Shown: piece by piece, positions 55,035-63,193 of the stretch
How the letters are laid out: each line of letters opens with the position of its first letter
Position numbering within the stretch: position 1 is the first letter of the stretch
Assembly: GCF_027587195.1 (NCBI RefSeq)
Contig: NZ_JAPDDP010000033.1
Location: 1-64,000 of the forward strand
DNA: 64,000 bases
Direction: 5' to 3'
Source of the DNA: Solirubrobacter phytolaccae
GTDB lineage: Bacteria > Actinomycetota > Thermoleophilia > Solirubrobacterales > Solirubrobacteraceae
Notes under the pieces: generated by a model
Databases searched by the model: none
What the model was told of the DNA's origin: nothing
The model's input: only the letters and a program-made list of their open reading frames with translations
Made by a program: the position numbers and the translations under genes

Positions 55035-56965
55035 TCGCGGTCGAAGCGCTCGCTGCCGTCGGTGGGCGGTTCTGATGGCGGGCGGCGCGTGACGAAGTGC
55101 AGCGCCAAGCCTGCCGCGAGGATGGCGAGGCCGACGAGGGTGACGGTCGGCTCCAGCCACAGCAGGAGCAGCGCGGCGACGCCGATGATCGCGCGCGCCG
55201 GCCAAGCGATCTCGCCCTTCAGCCAGCCCTCGAGCGCGAGGCCGAGCGCGATCACGGCGATGATCGAGACGACGACGGCGAACGCGATCGTCTCCAGGCC
55301 GCCCTGAAGCAGCAGGCCTTCGCCCTTGGGCGCGAGCACGAACGCGAACGGGACGAGGAACGCCGGCAACGTGTAGCGGCAGGTGAGCATCATCGTCTTG
55401 AAGCCGTTGCCGCCCGTGATCGCGGCCGCGGCGAAGGCCGAGAGCGCGGTCGGCGGGCTCACCTCGCTCAGCACCGCGTAGTAGAAGATGAACATGTAGG
55501 CGGCGAAGTCCTCGACGCCCAGCGCGACCAGCGCGGGAGCGACGACCGCGGCGGCGATGATGAAGCTCGCCGTCACCGGGACGGCGAGGCCGAGGATCAG
55601 CACGGCGACGGCGCTGAGGATCGCGGTCAGCGCCAACGACCCGCCCGCGAGGTCGACGATGAGGCCCGCGAGCTTGAGGCCGAGGCCGGTCAAGGACACG
55701 ACCGCGACGATGATGCCCGCGGCCGCGGTGGTCGCGGCGATCGGCAGCACGCCCCGCGCGCCCGCCACGAGCGCCTCCCAGACCTGCTTCGGGCCCATCC
55801 GGTCGCGGCGGTCGAGGAAGCTCAACGCGAACGCGACGACCGTGGCGATGATCACGCTGCGGAACGCGCTGAACCCGACCGCGAGCAGGATCACGATCAG
55901 GAACAGGCTCGAGAAGTGGTAGCCCCAGCGGGCCAGCAGCTTGAGCACGCCGGGCGTCTGGATGTCCAGGCCGTGGACGGCGTGGCGCCGCGCGTCGGCC
56001 TCGATCGCCATCAGGATGCCGACGTAGTAGAGGATCGACGGGATCAGCGCGTAGACCAGCACCTGCAGGTAGCTGACCTCGAGGATCTCGGCGATGATGA
56101 ACGCGGCGGCGCCGAGCGTCGGCGGCGACAGGATCGCGCCGATGCCGGACGCGGCCATGATCCCGCCGCCCTGGTCCTTGGGGTACCCGGCCTTGCGCAG
56201 CAACGGCCAGGCGACGGAGCCGAGCGTCACGGTCGTGGCGACGCCCGAGCCGGAGACCGTGCCGAGGAGGAAGCCCGCGGCGGCGCTCGTCCGGCCCGGT
56301 CCGGTCTTCGAACGCCCGAACGCCGCGAACGAGATCTCGACGAAGAACCGCGCCGCGCCGCTGAACTCCAGCACCGCGCCGTAGATCGCGAACAGGACGA
56401 TGTAGGTCGCGGCGACGTCGAGCGGCACGCCGAAGATGCCTTCGAGCCCCATGTAGGACTGGCCGACGATCCGGTCGATCCCGTAGCCCTTGTGCCCGAT
56501 CTGCGTCCAGTCGGGCAGCAGGCCGCCGAAGTACGCGTAGAACAGGAACGCGAGGCAGATCGCGGGCAGCGCCCAGCCGGTCGTGCGGCGCGTGGCCTCC
56601 AGCACGAGCAGGATCGACGCGACGCCGAACACGATGTCCAGCGACTCCGGCCGCGCGGCGCGGCGGACGAGGTCGGGCGTGAAGACCGCGTAGCCGATGG
56701 CGAGCAGCGCGAGCACGGCGATCACGTAGTCGGCGGCGGTCGGGCGCTTGGCGCGGCCGAAGACCACGAACGTCAACAGGAGCGCGACGGCCAGGAACGC
56801 CGGCCGGTAGACCTGCGGCGCGAGCGGCTGGAAGACCCAGAAGATCGCGAACAGCGAGAGCCCGGCGCCGAGCACGGCCACCATCCGCGCTGGGAAGCCC
56901 TCGAGCTTGCGCCCGGGCCGCTCGGCCTCGAACTCGTCCAGGAGCTCTTCGGTCTTCGGGCTCAC
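54977..56965 (-). CDS. TAXI-TRAP transporter fused permease (DctQM type)
   Basis: 662 residues from GTG at 56965, which overlaps the DUF1850 stop (GTGA). About 16 or more membrane helices. Starts with four helices of the small subunit, then the large-subunit domain with GTVSGSGVATTVTLGSVAWPLLR and ASGIGAILSPPTLGAAAFIIAE repeats and LSEVSPPTALSAFAAAAITGG. The GxG-SPPT motifs are typical of TRAP DctM. Uses an ion gradient and a soluble receptor, here the TAXI lipoprotein encoded upstream. Confidence 0.94.
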   Translation of the reverse strand: MSPKTEELLDEFEAERPGRKLEGFPARMVAVLGAGLSLFAIFWVFQPLAPQVYRPAFLAVALLLTFVVFGRAKRPTAADYVIAVLALLAIGYAVFTPDLVRRAARPESLDIVFGVASILLVLEATRRTTGWALPAICLAFLFYAYFGGLLPDWTQIGHKGYGIDRIVGQSYMGLEGIFGVPLDVAATYIVLFAIYGAVLEFSGAARFFVEISFAAFGRSKTGPGRTSAAAGFLLGTVSGSGVATTVTLGSVAWPLLRKAGYPKDQGGGIMAASGIGAILSPPTLGAAAFIIAEILEVSYLQVLVYALIPSILYYVGILMAIEADARRHAVHGLDIQTPGVLKLLARWGYHFSSLFLIVILLAVGFSAFRSVIIATVVAFALSFLDRRDRMGPKQVWEALVAGARGVLPIAATTAAAGIIVAVVSLTGLGLKLAGLIVDLAGGSLALTAILSAVAVLILGLAVPVTASFIIAAAVVAPALVALGVEDFAAYMFIFYYAVLSEVSPPTALSAFAAAAITGGNGFKTMMLTCRYTLPAFLVPFAFVLAPKGEGLLLQGGLETIAFAVVVSIIAVIALGLALEGWLKGEIAWPARAIIGVAALLLLWLEPTVTLVGLAILAAGLALHFVTRRPPSEPPTDGSERFDRDQADESSPSTFSRSSSASA

Positions 56966-57414
56966 TGCTCCACCACCAGCTTCAGATGGACGGGACCGCC
57001 GTACAGCGGGACGTGTCGCGTGCCGGCGACGAGCGTGCGCTGCCCGCGGCGGGTCGCGGCGAGCGGCATGGTCTCGAAGCGCGCCGGACGGTCGGGACGC
57101 AGCACCCACAGCGCGCCCTCGCGGGTGCGGGCGCCGTCGAGCTCGTAGTAGTCGAGCACGCGCCCGTCGCGCGAGGCGATGCTGTCGAGGACGAAGCCAC
57201 CGTCGGTCGCGCGGAAGCGCTCCTCGGCGGCGGTCTTGTAGACGGAGTGCCGGTAGGTGAGGGCGAACTCGCCGCTGGCCGGCAGGGCCGCGCTGGCGAC
57301 CTCGTGGCCCGCGCCGTCGCGCGCCACGACCGCGGGGCCAGCGCCGCAGCCCGCCGCGACGAGGGCGGCACCGACGAGCGCGCCACGGGCGAGGATCGTC
57401 GCGCCCGCGCTCAC
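56962..57414 (-). CDS. DUF1850 lipoprotein of TAXI-TRAP operon
   Basis: 150 residues. GTG at 57414 overlaps the TAXI gene stop. Lipobox VAAGC (GALVGAALVAAGCGAGP) and the DUF1850 signature FALTYRHSVYKTAAEERF near residue 50. The family occurs with TAXI-type TRAP transporters; its job is not known. Confidence 0.88.
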   Translation of the reverse strand: MSAGATILARGALVGAALVAAGCGAGPAVVARDGAGHEVASAALPASGEFALTYRHSVYKTAAEERFRATDGGFVLDSIASRDGRVLDYYELDGARTREGALWVLRPDRPARFETMPLAATRRGQRTLVAGTRHVPLYGGPVHLKLVVEQ

Positions 57415-58364
57415 TCCGTCGCCGCCTCTTGGTAGTACTGCTGGGCGCCCTCGTGCAGCTCGACCGGCTCGACGACCTTCTGCGCGTCTTCCAGCGTGAG
57501 CTTCTCCGCCGACGGGTGGACCTCGGCCAACTCGGCCTTGTGGTCGAACATCAGCTTCAGCAGGTCGTGCGCGAGCTGCGGGTCCATGTCCTCGCGCACC
57601 ATCAGCACGTTCGGGACGCTGATCGTCTTGACCGGCGCGACGTTCGGGTACTCGCCTTCCTCCACCTCGGCCTCCACGTAGGCCTCGCCGTACTGCTCGT
57701 TGAGCTTGGGCAGGTACGCGTCGAGCGGGAGCAGCACGACCTCGTCGGTGGTCGCGAGGTCGGTGATCGCGCCCGTCGGCAGGCCGCCCGACCACACGAA
57801 GGCGTCGATCGAGCCCTCCCGCAGCGCCGCCGCCGACTCCCCCACACCCAGCGCGCGGCGGGTCACGTCCGTGTCGGGGTTCAGCCCCGCGACCTCGAGC
57901 AGCCGCAACCCGATCACCTCGGTGCCGGAGTTCGGCGCGCCGATCGAGACCTTCTTGCCCTTCAGGTCCTCGATCTTGGTGATGCCGGAGGATTTCAGCG
58001 CGACGACGTGGGTGAAGTTCGAGTAGAGCGTCCCGAGCGCGCGCAGCGGCAGCTTCTCGCCGTCGAACGAGTCGCGGCCCTCGACGGCGTCGATCGCGGT
58101 GTCGGCGAGCGAGAAGGCGACTTCGGAGTCACCGTCGGCGACGAGAAACAGGTTGTCGACCGAAGCGCTCGTCGTCTCGGCCGTGGTCGGATGCCCGTTG
58201 GCCGAGAACATCTCGGCCACGCCGCCGCCGTACACCTGGTAGACGCCGCCGGAGCCGCCGGTCGCGATCGACATCCGCCCGTCGCCGCCCGGTGGGTCCT
58301 CCAGTGAGCACGAGCTCAGTAAGAACGCGCACCCGATCAGCGCCGCGAGGCCTCTCCTCCCCAT
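57411..58364 (-). CDS. TAXI-family TRAP solute-binding lipoprotein
   Basis: 317 residues. Signal with lipobox LLSSCS, then ATGGSGGVYQVYGGG, the TTAETTSASVDNL and SIGAPNSGTEV segments typical of TAXI receptors. Binds a small organic anion outside the membrane and hands it to the fused permease two genes downstream. Ligand unknown. Confidence 0.94.
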   Translation of the reverse strand: MGRRGLAALIGCAFLLSSCSLEDPPGGDGRMSIATGGSGGVYQVYGGGVAEMFSANGHPTTAETTSASVDNLFLVADGDSEVAFSLADTAIDAVEGRDSFDGEKLPLRALGTLYSNFTHVVALKSSGITKIEDLKGKKVSIGAPNSGTEVIGLRLLEVAGLNPDTDVTRRALGVGESAAALREGSIDAFVWSGGLPTGAITDLATTDEVVLLPLDAYLPKLNEQYGEAYVEAEVEEGEYPNVAPVKTISVPNVLMVREDMDPQLAHDLLKLMFDHKAELAEVHPSAEKLTLEDAQKVVEPVELHEGAQQYYQEAATE

Positions 58365-58399
58365 GAAACCCCAGTTCCCGGTTTACACTCCGGTCAAGC

Positions 58400-58654
58400 A
58401 TGGCCCGCTGGGTGAGGATCGGTACCGCGCTCTATCTGGCGCTCGCGCTGCCCGGGCTGATCTTCGGGTTCCTGTTGAAGGTGGACCCGCTCCCGCGACT
58501 GTGCGAGCCGGAGTTCGGGCTGCTGGGGGTCCCGTACCTCACGAGCGGCGATCCGTGTCAGACGGTGGACGTCACGTTCCTGTACTGGCTGCTGCCGGCG
58601 GTCGCGTTCGTCGTGATCGGGCTCGGCGTCGCCCGCGCAAGGATGGTGGACTGA
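58400..58654 (+). CDS. Small membrane protein, 84 aa (tandem paralogue 1)
   Basis: Two helices: LYLALALPGLIFGFLL at the N-terminus and FLYWLLPAVAFVVIGLGVA at the end, with a polar loop holding two Cys between. Stop overlaps the next ATG (TGATG). The next gene repeats the first helix (LALPGLIFGFL), so the pair arose by duplication. Divergent from the TAXI gene. Confidence 0.65.
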   Translation: MARWVRIGTALYLALALPGLIFGFLLKVDPLPRLCEPEFGLLGVPYLTSGDPCQTVDVTFLYWLLPAVAFVVIGLGVARARMVD

Positions 58655-58902
58655 TGCGCTTCGCCATCCGCGTGCTGTTCGTGCTCGCGCTGCCCGGGTT
58701 GATCTTCGGGTTCCTGAACTCCGTGCGGACCGACCAGCCCGGTGTCTACGACCCCATGCTCCCGCCGGCGGACCCCGACTGGCTCGGCCTCGTGCCCGCG
58801 CTGCTGATGGTCCCGCCGATGTTGCTCGTCGCCTACGCCATCTACGTCGTCGTCGACTGGCTCACGAGAGAGATACACCCTGATCGGCGAGCCAAGCCCT
58901 GA
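58654..58902 (+). CDS. Small membrane protein, 82 aa (tandem paralogue 2)
   Basis: First helix VLFVLALPGLIFGFLN, second LVPALLMVPPMLLVAYAIYVVV; the loop lacks the cysteines of its neighbour. Translation is coupled to the preceding gene. Ends 41 nt inside the opposite-strand gene at 58862-59218. Confidence 0.65.
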   Translation: MRFAIRVLFVLALPGLIFGFLNSVRTDQPGVYDPMLPPADPDWLGLVPALLMVPPMLLVAYAIYVVVDWLTREIHPDRRAKP

Positions 58903-59218
58903 TGGTCTCGGGCGGGCTGCCGTCGAACTCCGCCTTGGCCGCGTGGGCGAGGATGTGCTCGGGCGTGTTGTCGATCTCGTCGAGGCGGTGCGCGAGGTAG
59001 ATCGTGATGGCCTGGGCCATGACGATCGGGGCGTCCTGGTCGACGCCCCACATGACGCGCTCCTCGAGGTGCTCGAGCAGCCCGCGGATGGGCTCGTCGG
59101 CGTCCTCGTAACGCACCGCGAACTCCTCGACCGCCGGGTCCTGGCCCGGCGGATCGACGATGGCGACGGCGCGGCGGACGAGATCAGCGAGCGTGATCAG
59201 ACTGCGATCGGTCTGCAT
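58862..59218 (-). CDS. Hypothetical helical protein, 118 aa
   Basis: ATG at 59218 with AGGA about 9 nt upstream. Acidic, mostly helical (LITLADLVRRAVAIVDPPG, IRGLLEHLEERVMW, IVMAQAITIYLAHRLDEI). No recognised domain. Its 3' end overlaps the convergent small membrane gene. Confidence 0.7.
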   Translation of the reverse strand: MQTDRSLITLADLVRRAVAIVDPPGQDPAVEEFAVRYEDADEPIRGLLEHLEERVMWGVDQDAPIVMAQAITIYLAHRLDEIDNTPEHILAHAAKAEFDGSPPETIRAWLADQGVSLS

Positions 59219-59236
59219 GACCAGAGTCCTACCCAC

Positions 59237-60343
59237 TCAGAATTCGATGACGCTGCGAATTCCGTCCTGGTGGTGCATGAGCTCGAAGCCGTGGTTGACG
59301 TCCTCGAGCTTGATCCGGTGCGAGATGAACGGGTCGACGTCCAGCTTGCCGTCCAGGTAGAGCTGCACGAGCTGCGGGACCTGATCGCGGCCCTTGACGC
59401 CCCCGAACGACGAGCCCGCCACGCGGCGGCCCGTGATCAGGTAGCGCGGGACGACGTCCAGCGTCTCCCCCTTGCCGGCCACGCCCGTGACCGTGCACAG
59501 GCCCCAGCCCATGCGGGCCGACTCGACGGCCTGGCGCATCACCTTCACGTTGCCGGTGGCCTCGAACGTGTAGTCGGCGCCGAAGCCGCCCGTCTCCTCG
59601 AGGACGCGGTCGACGGTGCCGTCGCCGCCGATCCAGGTGTCGGTCGCGCCCTGGCCGCGCGCGAGCTCGAGCCGGTCCTCGGACAGGTCGACGCAGATGA
59701 TCCGCTCCGCGCCCTGCAGCCGCGCGCCGGCGACCGCGCCGAGGCCGACCATCCCCGCGCCGAAGACGACGACAGTGGCGCCCGCCTCGACCTTGGCGGT
59801 GAACATCGCCGCGCCCATGCCGGTCGAGAGGCCGCAGGCGAACAGCGCGCAGCGGTCCAGCGGCGCCTCGTGCGGCACCTTCGCGAGCGCGATCTCCGGC
59901 ATCACCGTGTACTCGGCGAACGTGCTCGTGCCCATGAAGTGGCGGATCGGCTCACCGTCGCGGGACAGCCGGACCGTGCCGTCCGGCAGGTGGCCGAGGT
60001 TCTGCTCGGCGCGGATCGCCATGCACAGGTTCGTCTTGGGCGACAGGCAGTGCACGCACTCGCGGCACTGCGGCGAGAACAGCGTCACCACGTGATCACC
60101 GACGGCGAGGTCCTTGACGCCCTCGCCCAGCTTCTCCACGACGCCCGCGCCCTCGTGCCCCAGCACGGCGGGCGCGTAGCCGGACGGATCGGCCCCGGAG
60201 GCCGTGTACATGTCGGTGTGGCAGACGCCGCACGCCACCAGCCGGACGAGCACCTCGCCGGGCTTGGGATCGGCGAGCTCGACCTCCTGGACGACGAGCG
60301 GAGCCCCGAACTCCTCCAGCACCGCGGCACGCATCTTGGTCAT
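59237..60343 (-). CDS. Zinc-dependent alcohol dehydrogenase, class III-like
   Basis: 368 residues. Catalytic zinc CGVCHTD and GHEGAGVVEKLGEGV; structural zinc lobe C-x2-C-x2-C-x7-C (QCRECVHCLSPKTNLC); NAD motif VFGAGMVGLGAV with DLSEDRLELA. Class III relatives oxidise S-hydroxymethyl thiols; in this group the thiol would be mycothiol (inference). Formaldehyde detoxification or general alcohol oxidation. Confidence 0.92.
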   Translation of the reverse strand: MTKMRAAVLEEFGAPLVVQEVELADPKPGEVLVRLVACGVCHTDMYTASGADPSGYAPAVLGHEGAGVVEKLGEGVKDLAVGDHVVTLFSPQCRECVHCLSPKTNLCMAIRAEQNLGHLPDGTVRLSRDGEPIRHFMGTSTFAEYTVMPEIALAKVPHEAPLDRCALFACGLSTGMGAAMFTAKVEAGATVVVFGAGMVGLGAVAGARLQGAERIICVDLSEDRLELARGQGATDTWIGGDGTVDRVLEETGGFGADYTFEATGNVKVMRQAVESARMGWGLCTVTGVAGKGETLDVVPRYLITGRRVAGSSFGGVKGRDQVPQLVQLYLDGKLDVDPFISHRIKLEDVNHGFELMHHQDGIRSVIEF

Positions 60344-60363
60344 AGGTGGGAACCTAGCGGTCC

Positions 60364-60981
60364 ATGTGGGTGATCTTCGACCTGAACGGGACGCTGCTCG
60401 ATCCCGCCGCGCTGCTGGACCCGCCCGAGCTGCCGATCGCGGCGCTCGACGAGGCGAACATGATGGCGATGGTCACGGTCCTGGCCGGCCAGGAGACGAC
60501 GTTCAAGCCGCTCTTCGAAGCGGCGCTGCGCCGCGGCTTGGAACGCCTCGGGCGCGAGCCGGTGGAGGTCGACCTGGCCTCGATGCCGGCCTATCCCGAC
60601 GTGCCGGACGCGCTCCAGTCGCTGCGTGACGCCGGCCACCGGCTCGCCGTGCTCACCCAGTCGGCGGTGGAGCCGAGCGAGACCGCGCTCACGAACGCCG
60701 GCCTCCGCGACCACTTCGAGCACGTCCTCTCCGCGCCGGCGTCCGGTGCCTTCAAGCCCGAGGACCTCGCCTACAAGGCCGCACTCGAGAAGCTCGGCAC
60801 GACCGACGCCTGGTTCGTCGCCGGCCACTGGTGGGACGTGGCGGGCGCGACCTTCGCGGGCCTGAAGACCGCCTGGATCAGCCGCACGGACCTCGCCTAC
60901 CCGGTCGCCATGCCCGAGCCGCACGTGCGTGGCAAGGACGTCGCGGAAGTTGCGGCGTCAATAAAGACCCAGGGCCTTTAG
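60364..60981 (+). CDS. HAD-superfamily hydrolase (haloacid dehalogenase-like)
   Basis: 205 residues. Motif I IFDLNGTLLD with D6 as nucleophile and Asn at the second position, as in 2-haloacid dehalogenases; motif II LAVLTQSAVEPSE; motif III FKPEDLAYKAAL; motif IV region VAGHWWDVAGATFAG with one Asp. Helical cap between. Phosphatase or dehalogenase; substrate not predictable. Confidence 0.85.
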   Translation: MWVIFDLNGTLLDPAALLDPPELPIAALDEANMMAMVTVLAGQETTFKPLFEAALRRGLERLGREPVEVDLASMPAYPDVPDALQSLRDAGHRLAVLTQSAVEPSETALTNAGLRDHFEHVLSAPASGAFKPEDLAYKAALEKLGTTDAWFVAGHWWDVAGATFAGLKTAWISRTDLAYPVAMPEPHVRGKDVAEVAASIKTQGL

Positions 60982-60988
60982 CTTCGCC

Positions 60989-61555
60989 TTAGACGCGCTT
61001 AAAGAAGCGGCGGGCCGGCGGGCGGCGGAAGTTCTCCTGGGCGAGCGCGGCGTTGACCGACACGAGGCCGACCTCGGCGAGCAGGGACGCGGCGCCGAGC
61101 ACGTTCAGGCGGCGCTTGGCGTTGCGCTGCTGGTCCGTGGCGCTGGGGGCGGCGTGATCGCCGTCGGTCAGCGGGACGGCGCCACCGGGCGCCTGCTTGG
61201 CGAAGCGCATCCCCTGGACCGCGCTCGCGATGCCCGTGACCGCCACGGCGCCGACCAGCGCGTCCTTGGCGTAGGCCAGCTTGCGCTCGGTCGGGGACAG
61301 GCGCGAGTTCGCCGACTCGGCGGCCCGGGCGCCGACCCAGCCCGCGCCGATCGCGGCCAGCGAGAGCGAGTTGATCGTGCCGTAGCGCCGCCACGCGGTG
61401 TTGATCACCTTGCCGCGCTCGGACTCGTCGCGGATCTCGGTGACGCTCGGGTGCAGGGCGAGGCGGGCGAAGAGGTTGCCGCCGAGCAGGCCGGCCATGC
61501 CGACGTCGTGCGCGGCGCGGCCGAGCTTCGAAACGGGAACGCTAGGGGCGTGCAT
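60989..61555 (-). CDS. Membrane protein, 188 aa
   Basis: ATG at 61555 lies inside the end of soxR (14-nt overlap), so it may be co-translated with it. Amphipathic and hydrophobic segments (GMAGLLGGNLFARLAL, LSLAAIGAGWVGARAAE, ALVGAVAVTGIASAVQG, LNVLGAASLLAEVGLVSVNAAL). No family recognised; the link to SoxR suggests a redox-stress role. Confidence 0.65.
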   Translation of the reverse strand: MHAPSVPVSKLGRAAHDVGMAGLLGGNLFARLALHPSVTEIRDESERGKVINTAWRRYGTINSLSLAAIGAGWVGARAAESANSRLSPTERKLAYAKDALVGAVAVTGIASAVQGMRFAKQAPGGAVPLTDGDHAAPSATDQQRNAKRRLNVLGAASLLAEVGLVSVNAALAQENFRRPPARRFFKRV

Positions 61556-61991
61556 GGACTGGCTCTACCCGACGCGCGCCCGGACCCTCACGTCCGAGCC
61601 GGTCGTCCGGGTTCACCAGGGCGCACTTGTCCAGCGACAGGCATCCGCAGCCGATGCAGTCGGTCAACGAGTCGCGCAGCCGTTCGAGCTGGGCGATCTG
61701 CTCGTCGACCCGCAGCCGCCACTTGGCGGTGAGCCGCTCCCAGTCCTCGCGCTTCGGCGTGCGCGAAGCGGGCAGCTGCGCCAGCTCCTCGCCGATCTGC
61801 TCCAGCGTGAGGCCGATCCGCTGGGCGAAGAGGATGAACGCGACGCGCCGGATCACAGGCCGCGGATAGCGCCGATGGCCGCCGCCGTGGCGCTCGGAGG
61901 CGATCAACCCGCGCTCCTCGTAGAACCGCAGCGCGCTGGTCGCCACGCCGGTCCGGGCGGCGACCTGGCCGATGGTCAACAGCTCCGGCAC
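61542..61991 (-). CDS. soxR: Redox-sensitive MerR-family regulator SoxR
   Basis: 149 residues from GTG at 61991. N-terminal HTH (LLTIGQVAARTGVATSALRFYEERGL) and dimer helix, then the [2Fe-2S] ligands C-x2-C-x-C-x5-C (CIGCGCLSLDKC), the exact SoxR spacing. Activated by redox-cycling compounds. Its operator lies just outside its start and faces a flavin reductase gene. Confidence 0.95.
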   Translation of the reverse strand: MPELLTIGQVAARTGVATSALRFYEERGLIASERHGGGHRRYPRPVIRRVAFILFAQRIGLTLEQIGEELAQLPASRTPKREDWERLTAKWRLRVDEQIAQLERLRDSLTDCIGCGCLSLDKCALVNPDDRLGREGPGARRVEPVHARP

Positions 61992-62022
61992 TTGAATTCA
62001 AGTGTACTTGAAGTTTCACACT
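61992..62022 (+). promoter_or_regulatory. SoxR operator and promoter of the flavin reductase gene
   Basis: The inverted repeat TTCAAGT-GT-ACTTGAA (61997-62012) matches the SoxR box. It sits in a 19-bp spacer between TTGAAT (61992-61997) and CACACT (62017-62022), the overlong spacing that MerR-type activators correct by bending. The ATG begins 7 nt after the -10, so the mRNA is probably leaderless. Confidence 0.8.
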
Positions 62023-62028
62023 GCTCGT

Positions 62029-62571
62029 ATGCCATTCATCGTCGGACTCGGCGGGACGATGCGCTTCGGCTCCTCGAGCGAACGTGCGCTGCGGATCGCC
62101 ATGGAGCACGCCGGGGCGCGGGGTGCCGAGACGCTGCTGATCGCGGGCCCCCGCCTGGACCTCCCCACGTACGACCCGGCCGTGGACCCGGACGCCGCGG
62201 CGGAGTACGTGATCGATGCCGTCGAGCGTGCGGACGGCGTCATCCTCGCCTCGCCCTCCTACCACGGCGGGATGACCGGGCTGCTCAAGAACGCGCTCGA
62301 CCACCTGGAGGCGCTCCGTGACCGCCCGCGCCCGTACCTGCGCGACCGTCCGGTCGGGCTGATCGCGACCGGCGACGGCTGGCAGGGCCCGAACGCCACG
62401 CTGCAGGCGCTGCGGCTGACCGTGCACGCGCTGCAGGGCTGGCCGACGCCGCTCGGGATCGCGCACAACGTGACCGACAGCGGCGTCCACGCGGTCCGCC
62501 CCCAGCTGGAGCGGATGGCCGACCAGGTGCTGGACCTCGCGACGCTACGGGAGGGTGCGGCCGTTGCTTGA
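62029..62571 (+). CDS. NADPH-dependent FMN reductase-like flavoprotein
   Basis: 180 residues. Flavodoxin-like start IVGLGGTMRFGSSSERAL binds the FMN phosphate, SPSYHGGMTGLLKNALDHLE is the family signature and IATGDGWQGPNATL the later loop. Divergent from soxR and behind a SoxR box, as in SoxR regulons of streptomycetes, so induction by redox-active compounds is expected. Confidence 0.92.
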   Translation: MPFIVGLGGTMRFGSSSERALRIAMEHAGARGAETLLIAGPRLDLPTYDPAVDPDAAAEYVIDAVERADGVILASPSYHGGMTGLLKNALDHLEALRDRPRPYLRDRPVGLIATGDGWQGPNATLQALRLTVHALQGWPTPLGIAHNVTDSGVHAVRPQLERMADQVLDLATLREGAAVA

Positions 62572-63193
62572 GGTCACCGGCCCCGACGCAGCCGCCTACC
62601 TGGACGCGCACCTCACCGTGCCCGTCTCCGACCTGCGGCCCGGCGACCGCCGCGACGGCGCGCTGCTCGCCCCGAAGGGCACGCTGCTCGGCCTCGTCCG
62701 GATCGAGCGCGACGACCGCGGCTTCCGGCTCCATGGCGGGACCCCGGCGGTGGTGGGCGCCCTCGACCGCGGCCGGATCGGCTGGCTCGTCGAGCTGACG
62801 CCCTTCGCGTCCGCGACCACCGAGCTGTCCGACCGCGAACGCGTCGAGGCGGGCATCCCCGCGTTCGGCCGTGACATCGACGAGCGCACACTCCCGCACG
62901 AGGCCGGGCTCGTCCCCGAGGTCGTCCGCCTCGACGGCGGCATCTACCCGGGCAAGATGACCGTGCTGCGCCAGGAGCGCAGCGGCACCGTCCATCGGGG
63001 GCTGCGCCGCCTGCGGCTCGAAGCGCCGGTCCCCGAGGGCGCGACCGTGCACGACGACGAAGGCCCGCTCGGCACCGTCGGCACCGCGGTCGTCTCGCCG
63101 CGCGGGCCGCTCGCGCTCGCCCTCCTGCGCCGTCGCGCCACTCCAGGCAGCCGGGTGCGCGTCGCCGAGGTGTCGGGTATCGTCGAGCCGTGA
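62564..63193 (+). CDS. YgfZ/GcvT-like folate-binding protein lacking the signature Cys
   Basis: About 209 residues. The TTG at 62564 has GGGAGG at good distance; a GTG at 62555 is the longer alternative. The fold matches YgfZ (EVTGPDAAAYLDAHLTVPVSDL start; EAGIPAFGRDIDERTLPHEAGL; final barrel VAEVSGI). The KGCYxGQE motif is replaced by DGGIYPGKM, so the conserved Cys is absent. Family role: folate-linked iron-sulfur maintenance; activity here uncertain. Overlaps both neighbours. Confidence 0.8.
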   Translation: MLEVTGPDAAAYLDAHLTVPVSDLRPGDRRDGALLAPKGTLLGLVRIERDDRGFRLHGGTPAVVGALDRGRIGWLVELTPFASATTELSDRERVEAGIPAFGRDIDERTLPHEAGLVPEVVRLDGGIYPGKMTVLRQERSGTVHRGLRRLRLEAPVPEGATVHDDEGPLGTVGTAVVSPRGPLALALLRRRATPGSRVRVAEVSGIVEP

